16,172 nt of DNA from Sutterella parvirubra YIT 11816 (GCF_000250875.1 NZ_JH604959.1:12847-29018), one strand, 5' to 3'; positions 1-8,562 are shown, counted from the stretch's first letter. The notes: generated by a model from the sequence alone, not told the origin. Numbers and translations: made by a program.

Positions 1-507
1 CGCCGCGCGGGTGTTGACGCTTTCCTGATCTCGGGAGAGCGTCCAGGCGACGCCGATGTTGATCAAAAGCCCCGCCGTCGCGATCCCCATCACCATGGGA
101 CCCGACACGGCGACCGGCTCCGCGATGCGGTTCGCGGCTTCGACGAAGAGCCAGATGACGACGCCCAGCATGACGAGGCCGTTCACGAACGCGGCCAACA
201 CCTCGACGCGGCCGTGCCCGAAGGAGTGGTCCGCGTCGGCGCCGCGCATGGCGATGCGGTTGGCGACCAACGCGAAGAACAGGCTCGCCGAGTCGGTCAC
301 CATGTGGCCGGCGTCGCCGATCAGGGCGAGCGAATTCGCCATGAGGCCGCCCACCAGTTCCATGAAGGAGAAGATGAGCGTGAGCGCTACCGCCCAACCG
401 AGCACCCCGGTGCTCGTCTTTTCCGCGGCATGCGTGTAGAGGCTGTCGCCCGCGCCGTGGAGCGCATAGCGCTGCGCGCGGACGTCGTCGTGATCTTTTT
501 CGGACAT
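1..507 (-). CDS. Cation diffusion facilitator (CDF) metal efflux protein, N-terminal part
   Basis: This gene reads off the left edge, so only the first 169 residues are present. CDF proteins are inner-membrane antiporters that export Zn, Co, Cd or related divalent metals in exchange for protons. What is visible: a short acidic and His-containing N-terminus, then hydrophobic segments at about residues 35-55, 60-85, 105-125 and 138-156. The second carries the family signature GDAGHMVTDS, with Asp65, His68 and Asp72, and SFGHGRVEVL follows at 95-104. The H-x3-D pair in helix 2 resembles the CzcD/ZitB type, which favours zinc, but the second metal pair in helix 5 lies outside the window. ATG at 507 is the only reasonable start; no other in-frame start precedes it, and the ribosome site is weak. 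It follows the flavocytochrome gene on the same strand but is separated by a terminator-like hairpin, so it is probably transcribed independently. Confidence 0.9.
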   Translation of the reverse strand, partial: MSEKDHDDVRAQRYALHGAGDSLYTHAAEKTSTGVLGWAVALTLIFSFMELVGGLMANSLALIGDAGHMVTDSASLFFALVANRIAMRGADADHSFGHGRVEVLAAFVNGLVMLGVVIWLFVEAANRIAEPVAVSGPMVMGIATAGLLINIGVAWTLSRDQESVNTRAA

Positions 508-657
508 GAGGGTCGTTGTGAGAAGGCCTCCGGTTGGTCGCCGAAGGTCCTTTGGGAATGTTTTTCTGAAGGAATGCCCGCATGATAAACGTTCGGCGCG
601 GCCGGGGCGCGGGGTTTCGATCTTCGCGAAGCAGCCTCCGTGCAGGCCGGATACGAA
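508..657 (-). promoter_or_regulatory. Upstream region of the CDF exporter gene
   Basis: This 150 bp stretch between the flavocytochrome terminator and the CDF start has no credible gene. On the minus strand a TATCAT hexamer (complement of 582-587) could be a -10 element about 75 bp before the start codon. I see no matching -35 box upstream of it, which would fit an activator-dependent (for example MerR-type) promoter or simply a wrong call. Confidence 0.25.
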
Positions 658-696
658 GAAGGTCCTGCCTTCCCTCGGACGAAAGGCAGGACCTTC
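658..696 (-). terminator. Intrinsic terminator-like hairpin after the flavocytochrome gene
   Basis: A perfect 14 bp inverted repeat (658-671 with 683-696) encloses an 11 nt loop, beginning 22 bp after the flavocytochrome stop codon. Read on the minus strand it is followed by TTCG, so the T-tract is poor, but the stem is strong and the position is right for ending the transcript before the CDF gene. Confidence 0.65.
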
Positions 697-717
697 GGCG
701 CCATGACGACGGGCGCT

Positions 718-2505
718 TTACTTCTTCAGGATCCGTTCCGCAGCCGCATCGCCCGCGATGCGTCCAAAGCTGATCGTCTCGGAGATCGAATTCCCGCCCA
801 GGCGGTTCTTGCCGTGGACGCCGCCCGTCGTTTCACCCGCAGCGTAGAGACCGTCGATCGCCTTCCCGTCCGCGGTGAGGACGCGCGTGCGTTCGTCGAT
901 CTTCAGGCCGCCCATCGCGTAGTGAATGGCCGGGGTGATTTCAATCGCGTAGTACTTCGGGCCGGTGAGCTTCACCTTGATGTCGGGTCGGCCGAAGTCG
1001 GGGTCCTTCCCTGCGTCGACGTAGCCGTTGTAGGCCTTGATCGTCTCAGCCAACGCCTTCGGATCGATCCCGGCGTTCTTGCCGAGCTCTTCCAAGGTAG
1101 TGCCTTCCTTCACGAGGCCCAGTTCGAAGCAGGCTTTGAGCTGCCCCACCTTGGCGCGGGTGTTGTCGTCGAAGATTTCAAAGGCCGTCCCGCCGGTCTG
1201 CTTCGAGACGGCGGCGCTCGTCACGTCGCGGGTCGCGAGTTCCTGGATGAAGCGCTTCCCCTCACGGTTCACGAACACCGCACCCTGCCCTCGAACGGTT
1301 TCCGAGATGATGACGGGGGAGCCGACGAGAAGCGTCGGATTCAACTGAATCTCCTTCATGTCGACGAGACCGGCGCCCGCCGCTTCGCCGAGGATCATCC
1401 CGTCACCGGTCGTGCCGGGCTGATTCGACGTTTTGGTCGATTCGGGGATCGAGGGCTGGTAGTGCTTCACGAGCGCCTTGTTGGCGCCGAGCCCGCCCGT
1501 CGCCAACACGACGGCCTTCGCATCGATCCGGTAGACGCCGGAATGCTTGCCTTCGACCAAGACGCCCGTCACCGCGCCCTTTTCATCCTGCACGAGCTTC
1601 ACGACGCGGGAATTGAGCCTCAGATCGACCCCGTCCATCTTCTCCGCCTGATCACGGAAGAAGGCGGAGAGGTACGGGCCCACGGCCTGGCCGCCCTTGG
1701 GACCGTGCATGCGCGGGGCGGAAGCACCCGCACCGCGGGCGACGTTCTCAAGAACGGCGCCGCGGTCCTTCAACCACGCGATCGAGGCCGCGGATTCGTT
1801 CGCAAGCACGTCCACGAGCTTCCGGTCGGCGATGTTCTTGCCGCCCTTGAAGGTGTCGTCCGCCATCATCTTCGGGTTGTCTTCAATCCCCTGAGCCTTC
1901 TGGAAGACAGACCCCGCGGCGTTCATGCCGCCAGCCGCCAACTGGGAGTTGCCGCCCGGGATCGCCATCTTTTCAAGGATGACGATGTTCTTGACACCCT
2001 GATCGTGGGCTTCCATCGCCGCCACGAACCCTGCGGCACCAGACCCCACCACGACGAGATCGACGGCCTCCGTGCGCACGGGTGCGGCGCTCTTCAGGTC
2101 AGGCAAAGGCGTCGGAACGGGCTTGGCGCCGCCGCCGAACGGAATCTTCAGGGACGGGAAGTCGTGACAGCCGAGGCAGTACGCTTCGCTCTTTTCGTGC
2201 CCGTGGTGGCAGGCCGTGCACTGGATCTTGCCGAGGTGGCTCGCATGCGGATTGGGCTCACCCTTCGGGGCCGGGTGCTTTTCCGCCACCGCGGCGAGGT
2301 CGCCGTGGCAGCCCGTGCAGGCGGCGTTCATTTCCTTTTCGCCGTCCGACACCTCCATGCCGTTCTTGTGGCAGGACGCGCACGTGGCGCCGACTTTGGA
2401 TTGATGAAAGCCCGCGAGCTCGGTCGAGTAGTCTGAAGCCGCCCAGACGGAAAACGGCAGTGCGAGTGCGAGCGCCGTCAGCGTGGCGACGGTTTGCTTG
2501 GTCAT
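718..2505 (-). CDS. Periplasmic tetraheme flavocytochrome c, fumarate-reductase-like (substrate uncertain)
   Basis: This 595-residue protein matches the layout and length of Shewanella FccA (Fcc3). A signal peptide (about 1-23, cleaved near VWA-AS) is followed by four CxxCH heme sites at residues 42-46, 63-67, 96-100 and 110-114, then an FAD-binding domain starting with VVVGSGAAG (151-159). Such enzymes take electrons from a membrane quinol dehydrogenase of the NapC/CymA type and reduce a C=C bond in the periplasm. Compared from memory with FccA at a constant offset of 24, Glu402, Arg405, Arg426 (proton path and catalytic Arg402), His528 (His504) and Arg568 (Arg544) are all kept, but Asn389 replaces His365 of the HPT motif. 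Substrate could therefore be fumarate or another unsaturated acid, such as urocanate or an acrylate. Start is ATG 2505 with AAGGAGAG (2512-2519) upstream. A LysR gene is divergent. Fold confidence is very high; substrate is open. Confidence 0.95.
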   Translation of the reverse strand: MTKQTVATLTALALALPFSVWAASDYSTELAGFHQSKVGATCASCHKNGMEVSDGEKEMNAACTGCHGDLAAVAEKHPAPKGEPNPHASHLGKIQCTACHHGHEKSEAYCLGCHDFPSLKIPFGGGAKPVPTPLPDLKSAAPVRTEAVDLVVVGSGAAGFVAAMEAHDQGVKNIVILEKMAIPGGNSQLAAGGMNAAGSVFQKAQGIEDNPKMMADDTFKGGKNIADRKLVDVLANESAASIAWLKDRGAVLENVARGAGASAPRMHGPKGGQAVGPYLSAFFRDQAEKMDGVDLRLNSRVVKLVQDEKGAVTGVLVEGKHSGVYRIDAKAVVLATGGLGANKALVKHYQPSIPESTKTSNQPGTTGDGMILGEAAGAGLVDMKEIQLNPTLLVGSPVIISETVRGQGAVFVNREGKRFIQELATRDVTSAAVSKQTGGTAFEIFDDNTRAKVGQLKACFELGLVKEGTTLEELGKNAGIDPKALAETIKAYNGYVDAGKDPDFGRPDIKVKLTGPKYYAIEITPAIHYAMGGLKIDERTRVLTADGKAIDGLYAAGETTGGVHGKNRLGGNSISETISFGRIAGDAAAERILKK

Positions 2506-2526
2506 AGAAGTCTCTCCTTGGGGTCG

Positions 2527-2544
2527 TCGGACGAAGACGTCCGA
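2527..2544. repeat. Inverted repeat in the 5' leader of the flavocytochrome gene
   Basis: TCGGAC (2527-2532) and GTCCGA (2539-2544) form a perfect 6 bp stem with a 6 nt loop, 7 bp upstream of the Shine-Dalgarno sequence. It could be a leader hairpin affecting translation or a small operator. No function is established. Confidence 0.3.
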
Positions 2545-2642
2545 ATCTGTCGGGCTCTTTTCTCAATTCAAGCCCTTGGACCGAAGCTTAAGCGTCTCTT
2601 CTTCCGACCTTCAGGCAAACCCCGTCAATCATTTCCGAAGGG

Positions 2643-2663
2643 GCCTTCGCGAAAACCGAAGGC
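2643..2663. repeat. Inverted repeat in the divergent flavocytochrome/LysR promoter region
   Basis: GCCTTCG (2643-2649) and CGAAGGC (2657-2663) are a perfect 7 bp inverted repeat with a 7 nt spacer, in the middle of the 270 bp divergent region. Position suits an operator between the two promoters, but it does not match the LysR T-N11-A pattern, and no -10/-35 pair could be fixed with confidence here. Confidence 0.3.
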
Positions 2664-2732
2664 TCGGGCATGAAGCAACCGACAGGATCCCCCTTGCGCA
2701 ACGCAACCGAGACATCCCTTTCGGGTTCCGGT

Positions 2733-2747
2733 ATCGTGAGGGACGAT
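2733..2747. promoter_or_regulatory. Candidate LysR-type operator (ATC-N9-GAT)
   Basis: The 15 bp element reads ATCGT-GAGGG-ACGAT, a perfect 5 bp dyad that contains both T-N11-A and the classical LysR half-site arrangement ATC-N9-GAT. It ends 28 bp before the start codon of the LysR gene, a place typical of autoregulation, and could also serve as the recognition site for activating the divergent flavocytochrome gene. The match is seen directly; binding is inferred. Confidence 0.5.
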
Positions 2748-2775
2748 CACCATCAGACCAACCTCTTTTCCCACC

Positions 2776-3675
2776 ATGCGCATCGGCAACCTCGGCGACC
2801 TCCGCGTCTTTCTCGCCACCGTCGAACTCGGGAGCCTCTCGAAGGCGGCCCGCGTCCTGCACCTCTCGCTCTCCGCGGTGAGCGTCCGTCTCAAGCACTT
2901 GGAAGAAGACCTCGGTTGCCGCCTCGTCGTACGCACCGCCAAGGGACTCGAACTCACCGACGCGGGGCGGGTCCTCGCCCGAGAAGCGGCGGAGGTCGAA
3001 AAACGTCTCGACCAACTCCTCCAGGCGATGGCACCCTTTGCTTCCGAAGAGGCGGCGACGCTAAGGGTCGCCGGCAACTACAACGCCTCCGTCACCGTGC
3101 TCCCGCCCGCCATCCGCACGTTTTTGTCGGGGCACCCCGAGGCGGAGGTCGAACACCTCTCGATGACGAGCGAAGGCGTCGTCTCCGCGGTCGCGATGGG
3201 TACGGTCGACGTGGGCGTCTCGGCCTGGACGGGAACGTTTCAAGGCGTGCGGTTCCTTCCCTTGGAAACCGACCGGCTCGTGCTCGTCTTCCCGGCAGCG
3301 CATCCCTTGGCCGGGAAGACCGCCATCGACTTCACGGAAGTCTTGGACTGCCCCTTCGTCGCGCTCACCGAAGCCTCCGCGATGCAGAACTTCATTCTCG
3401 AAAAAGCACGTGTTGCGGGGCAGCCGATCCGACCGAGGGTGCGCGCCGAGAGCACCGACGTCCTCCTCAACTACATCGAGATGGGCGTGGGGATCGGAGT
3501 GCTCCCCAAGCGCACCTGCGACACGGCGCTCGCACACCGACCGGAATTGACCTACGTTCCGATCGAAAACGCCTGGGCGACCCGCACGCTTCGGATCGCG
3601 CTCCCGGCCGACGCCGCCAGGCGTTCGCGCCTCTCGGAAGAGTTCCTCGCGATCCTGCAGGCGTCGAAAGTCTGA
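2776..3675 (+). CDS. LysR-family transcriptional regulator
   Basis: This 299-residue protein has the standard LysR length and layout. A winged helix-turn-helix spans about residues 5-66: LSKAARVLHLSLSAVSVRLK is the helix-turn-helix and LELTDAGRVL the end of the wing. A linker helix follows to about residue 90, then a periplasmic-binding-protein-like effector domain to the C-terminus. LysR proteins bind a small molecule in the effector domain and usually activate a divergent target while repressing themselves. Here the divergent gene is the flavocytochrome c, so the likely ligand is that enzyme's substrate or a related compound. An ATC-N9-GAT site lies just upstream. ATG 2776 begins the first helix directly and gives the usual family N-terminus; the ribosome site is weak. 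A hairpin terminator follows the stop codon. Ligand not identifiable from sequence. Confidence 0.93.
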   Translation: MRIGNLGDLRVFLATVELGSLSKAARVLHLSLSAVSVRLKHLEEDLGCRLVVRTAKGLELTDAGRVLAREAAEVEKRLDQLLQAMAPFASEEAATLRVAGNYNASVTVLPPAIRTFLSGHPEAEVEHLSMTSEGVVSAVAMGTVDVGVSAWTGTFQGVRFLPLETDRLVLVFPAAHPLAGKTAIDFTEVLDCPFVALTEASAMQNFILEKARVAGQPIRPRVRAESTDVLLNYIEMGVGIGVLPKRTCDTALAHRPELTYVPIENAWATRTLRIALPADAARRSRLSEEFLAILQASKV

Positions 3676-3712
3676 GGGCTGCGACGACCTGCACGACACA
3701 CCCCCAAACACA

Positions 3713-3746
3713 ACGGCCTCCGGCCGCTGTCGCGGTCGGAGGCCGT
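3713..3746. terminator. Two-way terminator between the LysR gene and argG
   Basis: Convergent genes meet here. A 15 bp inverted repeat (3713-3727 with 3732-3746) has a TGTC loop and one non-Watson-Crick pair, which is G-U in the plus-strand transcript. It lies 38 bp after the LysR stop and 22 bp after the argG stop. T-tracts are poor on both sides, though the minus strand continues GTTGTGTTTG. Confidence 0.65.
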
Positions 3747-3768
3747 CGGATCGGAAAGACTTACCGGA

Positions 3769-5259
<1,491 letters not shown>

Positions 5260-5294
5260 TCACGCGCATCCCTTAAAGCATCACAAAGAGCTTA

Positions 5295-5325
5295 GATAGT
5301 CCTCCCTACCCCGATTCACTATCGG
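5295..5325 (-). promoter_or_regulatory. Overlapping, mutually exclusive hairpins in the argG upstream region
   Basis: GATAGT (5295-5300) can pair with ACTATC (5318-5323), while CCGAT (5311-5315) can pair with ATCGG (5321-5325). The two pairings share bases 5321-5323 and cannot coexist. This resembles an attenuator or switch, or could be overlapping operator sites. It is about 200 bp upstream of argG. Confidence 0.25.
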
Positions 5326-5430
5326 TCGACAAGTTCGCGTTTTCGGGCGAAACGGTCGATTTGCGGTTGAGGGAGAGTTGAGGGGGCTTGAAGAAAGACC
5401 GGCCGGAAGACCGCCCGGACGTCCGGCCCG

Positions 5431-5466
5431 AAAAACGCAAAAAGGTCCCAAACCGATGGGACCTTT
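5431..5466 (-). terminator. Intrinsic terminator upstream of argG
   Basis: AAAGGTCCCA (5441-5450) and TGGGACCTTT (5457-5466) form a perfect 10 bp stem with a 6 nt loop. On the minus strand a T-rich tail TTGCGTTTTT follows (5440-5431); on the plus strand the tail is only CTCTC. The minus-strand reading is therefore favoured, though no minus-strand gene precedes it. Confidence 0.6.
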
Positions 5467-5499
5467 CTCTCAAAACCGCCGTTGTCCGAACAAATCAAC

Positions 5500-5520
5500 C
5501 GAATAGGCTCTACCTATTCG
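5500..5520. repeat. Perfect AT-rich inverted repeat
   Basis: CGAATAGG (5500-5507) and CCTATTCG (5513-5520) form an 8 bp perfect dyad with a 5 nt spacer. It may be a hairpin of the proposed small RNA or a repressor operator. It does not match the E. coli ARG-box pattern. Confidence 0.45.
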
Positions 5521-5535
5521 ATTTAACCAAACAGT

Positions 5536-5555
5536 ACTAAGCAGTTCGTCTTAGT
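5536..5555. repeat. Inverted repeat near the asparaginase upstream region
   Basis: ACTAAG (5536-5541) and CTTAGT (5550-5555) are a perfect 6 bp dyad with an 8 nt spacer, 16 bp from the preceding dyad. Operator or RNA hairpin; no function assigned. Confidence 0.35.
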
Positions 5556-5771
5556 TTAATGCCGGACGAATGCTTTGGTATCAGGGTTTCCCTTTTTCTG
5601 AAGGGTTCTTCAGCGAAGTCAAACCCGCAGGGGGTCTTTTCACGGTTCCGGGCGGCCTCCCTCTACACTCCCGTCAGCCGTTCGGGACCGGGCATGAAAC
5701 CCAAGTCGGCAGGACCAAGCCGACGCACGGCGCCCGAACTCATCCGGAGAAACTTCAAGAGGAGCAATCTC

Positions 5772-6818
5772 ATGACCATGATCCGCAAGACCCTTCTGAC
5801 GCTCGCCCTGACGGCCGCTTCGGGCGCCGCCCTTGCGCTCCCGAACATCGCCGTGCTCGCCACCGGCGGCACGATCGCCGGCGCGGGCGCGAGCTCGACG
5901 GGTTCCGCGTACGAAGCGGGCAAGGTGTCGGTGAACCACCTCGTGGCCGCCGTTCCCGAACTCGCGAAGGTCGCGAACGTCACGCCCGTGCAGGTGACGA
6001 ACATCGGCAGCCAGGACATGTCGGACGAAGTTTGGCTGAAGCTCGCCAAGACGATCAACGCCGACTGCGGCAAGTACGACGGCTTCGTGATCACGCACGG
6101 CACGGACACGATGGAAGAAACCGCGTACTTCCTGCAGCTCACGAGCAAGTGCAAGAAGCCCGTCGTGATGGTGGGCGCCATGCTCCCGTCGACGGGCCTC
6201 TCCGCTGATGGTCCGCGCAACCTCTTCCACGCCGTCATCACCGCCGCCGAACCCAAGACCGCCGACTACGGCGTCGTCGTCGCGATGAACAACGTCATCG
6301 TGGGCGCGCGCGACGTGATCAAGACCAACACGGTTCAGCCGGAAACCTTCCAGGGCGCGAACTTCGGCAAGCTCGGCACGATCTTCAACAACAAGGTCGA
6401 GTACGAAATGATGCCGCTGCGCAAGCACACGACCGAAACGCCCTTCGACGTTTCGAAGCTCGACAAGCTCCCGAAGGTCGGCATCGTCTACAACCACGCC
6501 GGCGTTGAAGGCGTCCAGGCCGAAGCCCTCGTCAAGGCCGGCTATCAGGGCATCGTGAACGCGGGCGTCGGCAACGGCAACATCCACAAGTCCGTGTGGC
6601 CAATCCTCGAGAAGGCCGCCAAGGACGGCATCGTGGTCGTGCGTTCGTCGCGCGTCCCGACCGGCGCCACGACGAAGGACGCCGAAGTCGACGACAAGAA
6701 GATGGGCTGGGTCGCTTCCGGCTCGCTCAACCCGCAGAAGGCCCGCGTGCTCCTGCAGCTCGCCCTCACGAAGACGACCGATTGGACGGAAGTTCAGAAG
6801 TACTTCGACCAGTACTGA
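5772..6818 (+). CDS. ansB: Periplasmic type II L-asparaginase
   Basis: This enzyme hydrolyses asparagine (often also glutamine) to aspartate and ammonia in the periplasm. The 348-residue length equals E. coli AnsB. A signal peptide (1-22, cleaved after ALA) precedes LPNIAVLATGGTIAG. Using the E. coli mature numbering with a constant offset of 22, the catalytic residues are all present: Thr34 (Thr12), Tyr47 (Tyr25), Thr111 and Asp112 in HGTDTMEE (Thr89, Asp90) and Lys184 (Lys162). ATG 5772 was chosen because AAGAGGAG (5757-5764) lies 7 nt upstream and it starts the signal peptide exactly. The frame is open back to 5559 but that part has no family resemblance. It is followed by a strong terminator, so it forms a single-gene unit. 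In E. coli the homologue is induced in anaerobiosis by FNR and CRP; no such box was recognised here. Glutaminase activity cannot be excluded. Confidence 0.96.
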   Translation: MTMIRKTLLTLALTAASGAALALPNIAVLATGGTIAGAGASSTGSAYEAGKVSVNHLVAAVPELAKVANVTPVQVTNIGSQDMSDEVWLKLAKTINADCGKYDGFVITHGTDTMEETAYFLQLTSKCKKPVVMVGAMLPSTGLSADGPRNLFHAVITAAEPKTADYGVVVAMNNVIVGARDVIKTNTVQPETFQGANFGKLGTIFNNKVEYEMMPLRKHTTETPFDVSKLDKLPKVGIVYNHAGVEGVQAEALVKAGYQGIVNAGVGNGNIHKSVWPILEKAAKDGIVVVRSSRVPTGATTKDAEVDDKKMGWVASGSLNPQKARVLLQLALTKTTDWTEVQKYFDQY

Positions 6819-6883
6819 TGATTCCCCGAGCGTGCTGCTGACCTGACACCGGCCGCACGCCTCCCGAAGTCAAGTCCTTCACG

Positions 6884-6922
6884 CCGCCCGGCAGGGATTC
6901 CGCCCCGCCGGGCGGTTGTTTT
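6884..6922 (+). terminator. Intrinsic terminator of the asparaginase gene
   Basis: CCGCCCGGC (6884-6892) and GCCGGGCGG (6907-6915) make a perfect 9 bp GC stem with a 14 nt loop, directly followed by TTGTTTT. This is a classical factor-independent terminator 66 bp after the stop codon. Confidence 0.85.
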
Positions 6923-7053
6923 CCGGCGAACGCGGACTTTTGTTCCTCCGGGAGACCATCTTTCAACCGATTACCCAAACCCCAAGACTTTCCTGAAACC
7001 ACTGAATCCTTGCCCGCGGCCGCACGCTTTGCCCGTTCCCGGGCGCAACGCGC

Positions 7054-7082
7054 GTGATTTTTAAAAATTCCGCCGATAGAAT
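7054..7082 (+). promoter_or_regulatory. Candidate sigma-70 promoter of the MATE gene
   Basis: GTGATT (7054-7059) and TAGAAT (7077-7082) are spaced by 17 bp and lie 40 bp upstream of the ATG at 7123. A 12 bp AT palindrome, ATTTTTAAAAAT (7057-7068), overlaps the -35 box and spacer and could bind a repressor. The -35 match is weak (three of six). Confidence 0.4.
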
Positions 7083-7122
7083 CCGGGTTCGAAAAACTTT
7101 CATTCCGACCCCTGAGGCCCAC

Positions 7123-8487
7123 ATGTCCGACCTCACCACGACCCCCACCCGCCGCACCTACCGTACGCGCGACCTGCTCACGCTTTCGCTTCCGATGATG
7201 GCGAGCTTCCTTTTGGAGATGCTCATCGGCCTCACGGACGCCGCCTTCCTCGGGCGCACGACCGAGGAGGCGTTGGGCGCCGCCGCGATTTCGGGCGTGC
7301 TCTTCCTCACGGTCCTCATGATCGGGATCGGCTACTCGACGGGTCTCCAGGCCGCGATGGCGCGCGCGAACGGTGAGGGGCTCGACGGCGAAGTCGGGCG
7401 GCTCTTCCGCTCCGGGGTCGTCACGCTTCTCTTCTTTGCGGTGATCGGGGTGCTCTTCTGCGCCTTCGCCGGGCCCTCCGTCTTTCAACTCTGGCTCGAC
7501 AACCCGATCGTCGCCCGCGACGCCTCGGACTACCTCTTCTGGCGAGGGATGGGGCTTCCCATCGCGTTTCTCTGCGCGGCGCTGCGCGCGTACTTCGTGG
7601 CGACGCTGCGCCCCAACGTGCTCACCACTTCGGCCGTCGCCATGGTGGGCGCCAACATGCTCCTCAACTACGTCCTCATCTTCGGCTGGGGACCGATCCC
7701 CGCGATGGGGATCAGCGGCGCGGCGATCGCGTCCGCCGTCGCGGAAGTCGCGGCGCTCGCGTTCTTTCTCCGTGAAGTCCGCAGGACCCCGAAGGCGCGC
7801 CGCACGATCTGGGGCGGCACGGACGCGCCCGCCGACTGGGGCTGGGACGCGCGCACGCAGAAGGTTCTCTTCGTCTTGGGCCGCTGGGTGATGCTCCAGG
7901 AGGCGGTCGCCTTCGCCGCGTGGTTCGCGTTCTTCCTCGCCATCGAACATTTGGGCGCGGCGGAACTCGCGCTCTCGAACGTGCTCCGCCAAATCGGGGG
8001 CTTCCTCTTTCTCTTCATCCATGCGTTGGGGTCCACGGCCGGCACGGTGAGCGCGAACCTTCTGGGCGAACACCGCGAAGGCGAGATCTCCGGGGTCGTG
8101 CGCCGCGGGTTCCTCTTGTCCGTCGGACTCACGGGCCTCACGGTCATCGCCTTTTCCGTGGCGCCCCGGGCGGTGATCAGCATCTTCACGGACCTCCCCG
8201 AGGTTGTGAACGCCGAGCTCGGTCCCTACTGGATGCTGCTCCTCTCGTTCGTGCCGGGCGTGCCGGGGATGTACCTGAACTTTGTGCTCGCGAGCGTCGG
8301 GCGCACCAAGGCGGCCGCAACGGTGAGCGGCTGCTCGGTCGTGACCTACGTCGCGTACATCGCGTGGCTGACGACGGAAGCCTCGACCCTCACGCAGTAC
8401 TGGTTCTCCGACACCGTCTACTACACGACGGCCGGGATCGTCGCGACGGTCTTCTACCTGCGCTCGCCCTGGCGGCGAAAGGGCTGA
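7123..8487 (+). CDS. MATE-family multidrug and toxin efflux protein
   Basis: A 454-residue integral inner-membrane protein. MATE proteins (NorM/DinF/YeeO group) export cationic drugs, dyes and metabolites using a proton or sodium gradient. It is strongly hydrophobic along its length with about twelve predicted helices in two similar halves. Typical signatures are TLSLPMMASFLLEMLIGLTD in helix 1 and MVGANMLLNYVLIFGWG at about residue 175, followed by a GISGAAIAS motif. The usual MATE length is 440-470. ATG 7123 was chosen over an open GTG at 7054 because GAGG (7114-7117) precedes it and the proposed promoter would lie inside a longer protein. It is monocistronic, with terminators on both sides. 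The substrate cannot be told from sequence. Confidence 0.92.
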   Translation: MSDLTTTPTRRTYRTRDLLTLSLPMMASFLLEMLIGLTDAAFLGRTTEEALGAAAISGVLFLTVLMIGIGYSTGLQAAMARANGEGLDGEVGRLFRSGVVTLLFFAVIGVLFCAFAGPSVFQLWLDNPIVARDASDYLFWRGMGLPIAFLCAALRAYFVATLRPNVLTTSAVAMVGANMLLNYVLIFGWGPIPAMGISGAAIASAVAEVAALAFFLREVRRTPKARRTIWGGTDAPADWGWDARTQKVLFVLGRWVMLQEAVAFAAWFAFFLAIEHLGAAELALSNVLRQIGGFLFLFIHALGSTAGTVSANLLGEHREGEISGVVRRGFLLSVGLTGLTVIAFSVAPRAVISIFTDLPEVVNAELGPYWMLLLSFVPGVPGMYLNFVLASVGRTKAAATVSGCSVVTYVAYIAWLTTEASTLTQYWFSDTVYYTTAGIVATVFYLRSPWRRKG

Positions 8488-8514
8488 GCACTTTCCGGAG
8501 GCCAAATACACGAA

Positions 8515-8542
8515 AAGCCGAAGGCATCACGCGCTTCGGCTT
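8515..8542. terminator. Shared two-way terminator of the MATE gene and tRNA-Arg
   Basis: AAGCCGAAG (8515-8523) and CTTCGGCTT (8534-8542) form a perfect 9 bp stem with a 10 nt loop, 27 bp after the MATE stop and 20 bp past the tRNA 3' end. On the minus strand the stem runs into a TTTT tract; on the plus strand it is followed by CGTCGTCTTG, so it should end the tRNA transcript best. Confidence 0.75.
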
Positions 8543-8562
8543 CGTCGTCTTGAGAGGTCGCT

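Larger units (their letters stand above)
5431..5555 (-). ncRNA. Candidate small RNA or terminated argG leader
   Basis: Read on the minus strand, this 125 nt stretch has three successive perfect hairpins: 6 bp (5555-5536), 8 bp (5520-5500) and 10 bp (5466-5441). The last is followed by a T-rich run TTGCGTTTTT, as expected of an intrinsic terminator. It is 330 bp upstream of argG with no protein gene before it. So the terminator either ends a free-standing small RNA or stops an argG leader early. A promoter could not be confirmed. Family not recognised. Confidence 0.35.

Noticed and set aside
640..2436. A 598-codon open frame on the plus strand opposite the flavocytochrome gene
   Set aside because: It mirrors the real gene on the other strand; the translation is Arg/Val/His-rich without domains, a usual result of GC-rich codon use.
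5415..5426. Palindrome CCGGACGTCCGG as a specific operator
   Set aside because: Short GC palindromes are frequent in DNA of this composition, and nothing else supports it.
5559..5771. N-terminal extension of the asparaginase by 71 codons
   Set aside because: It would bury the signal peptide; AAGAGGAG precisely precedes the ATG at 5772.
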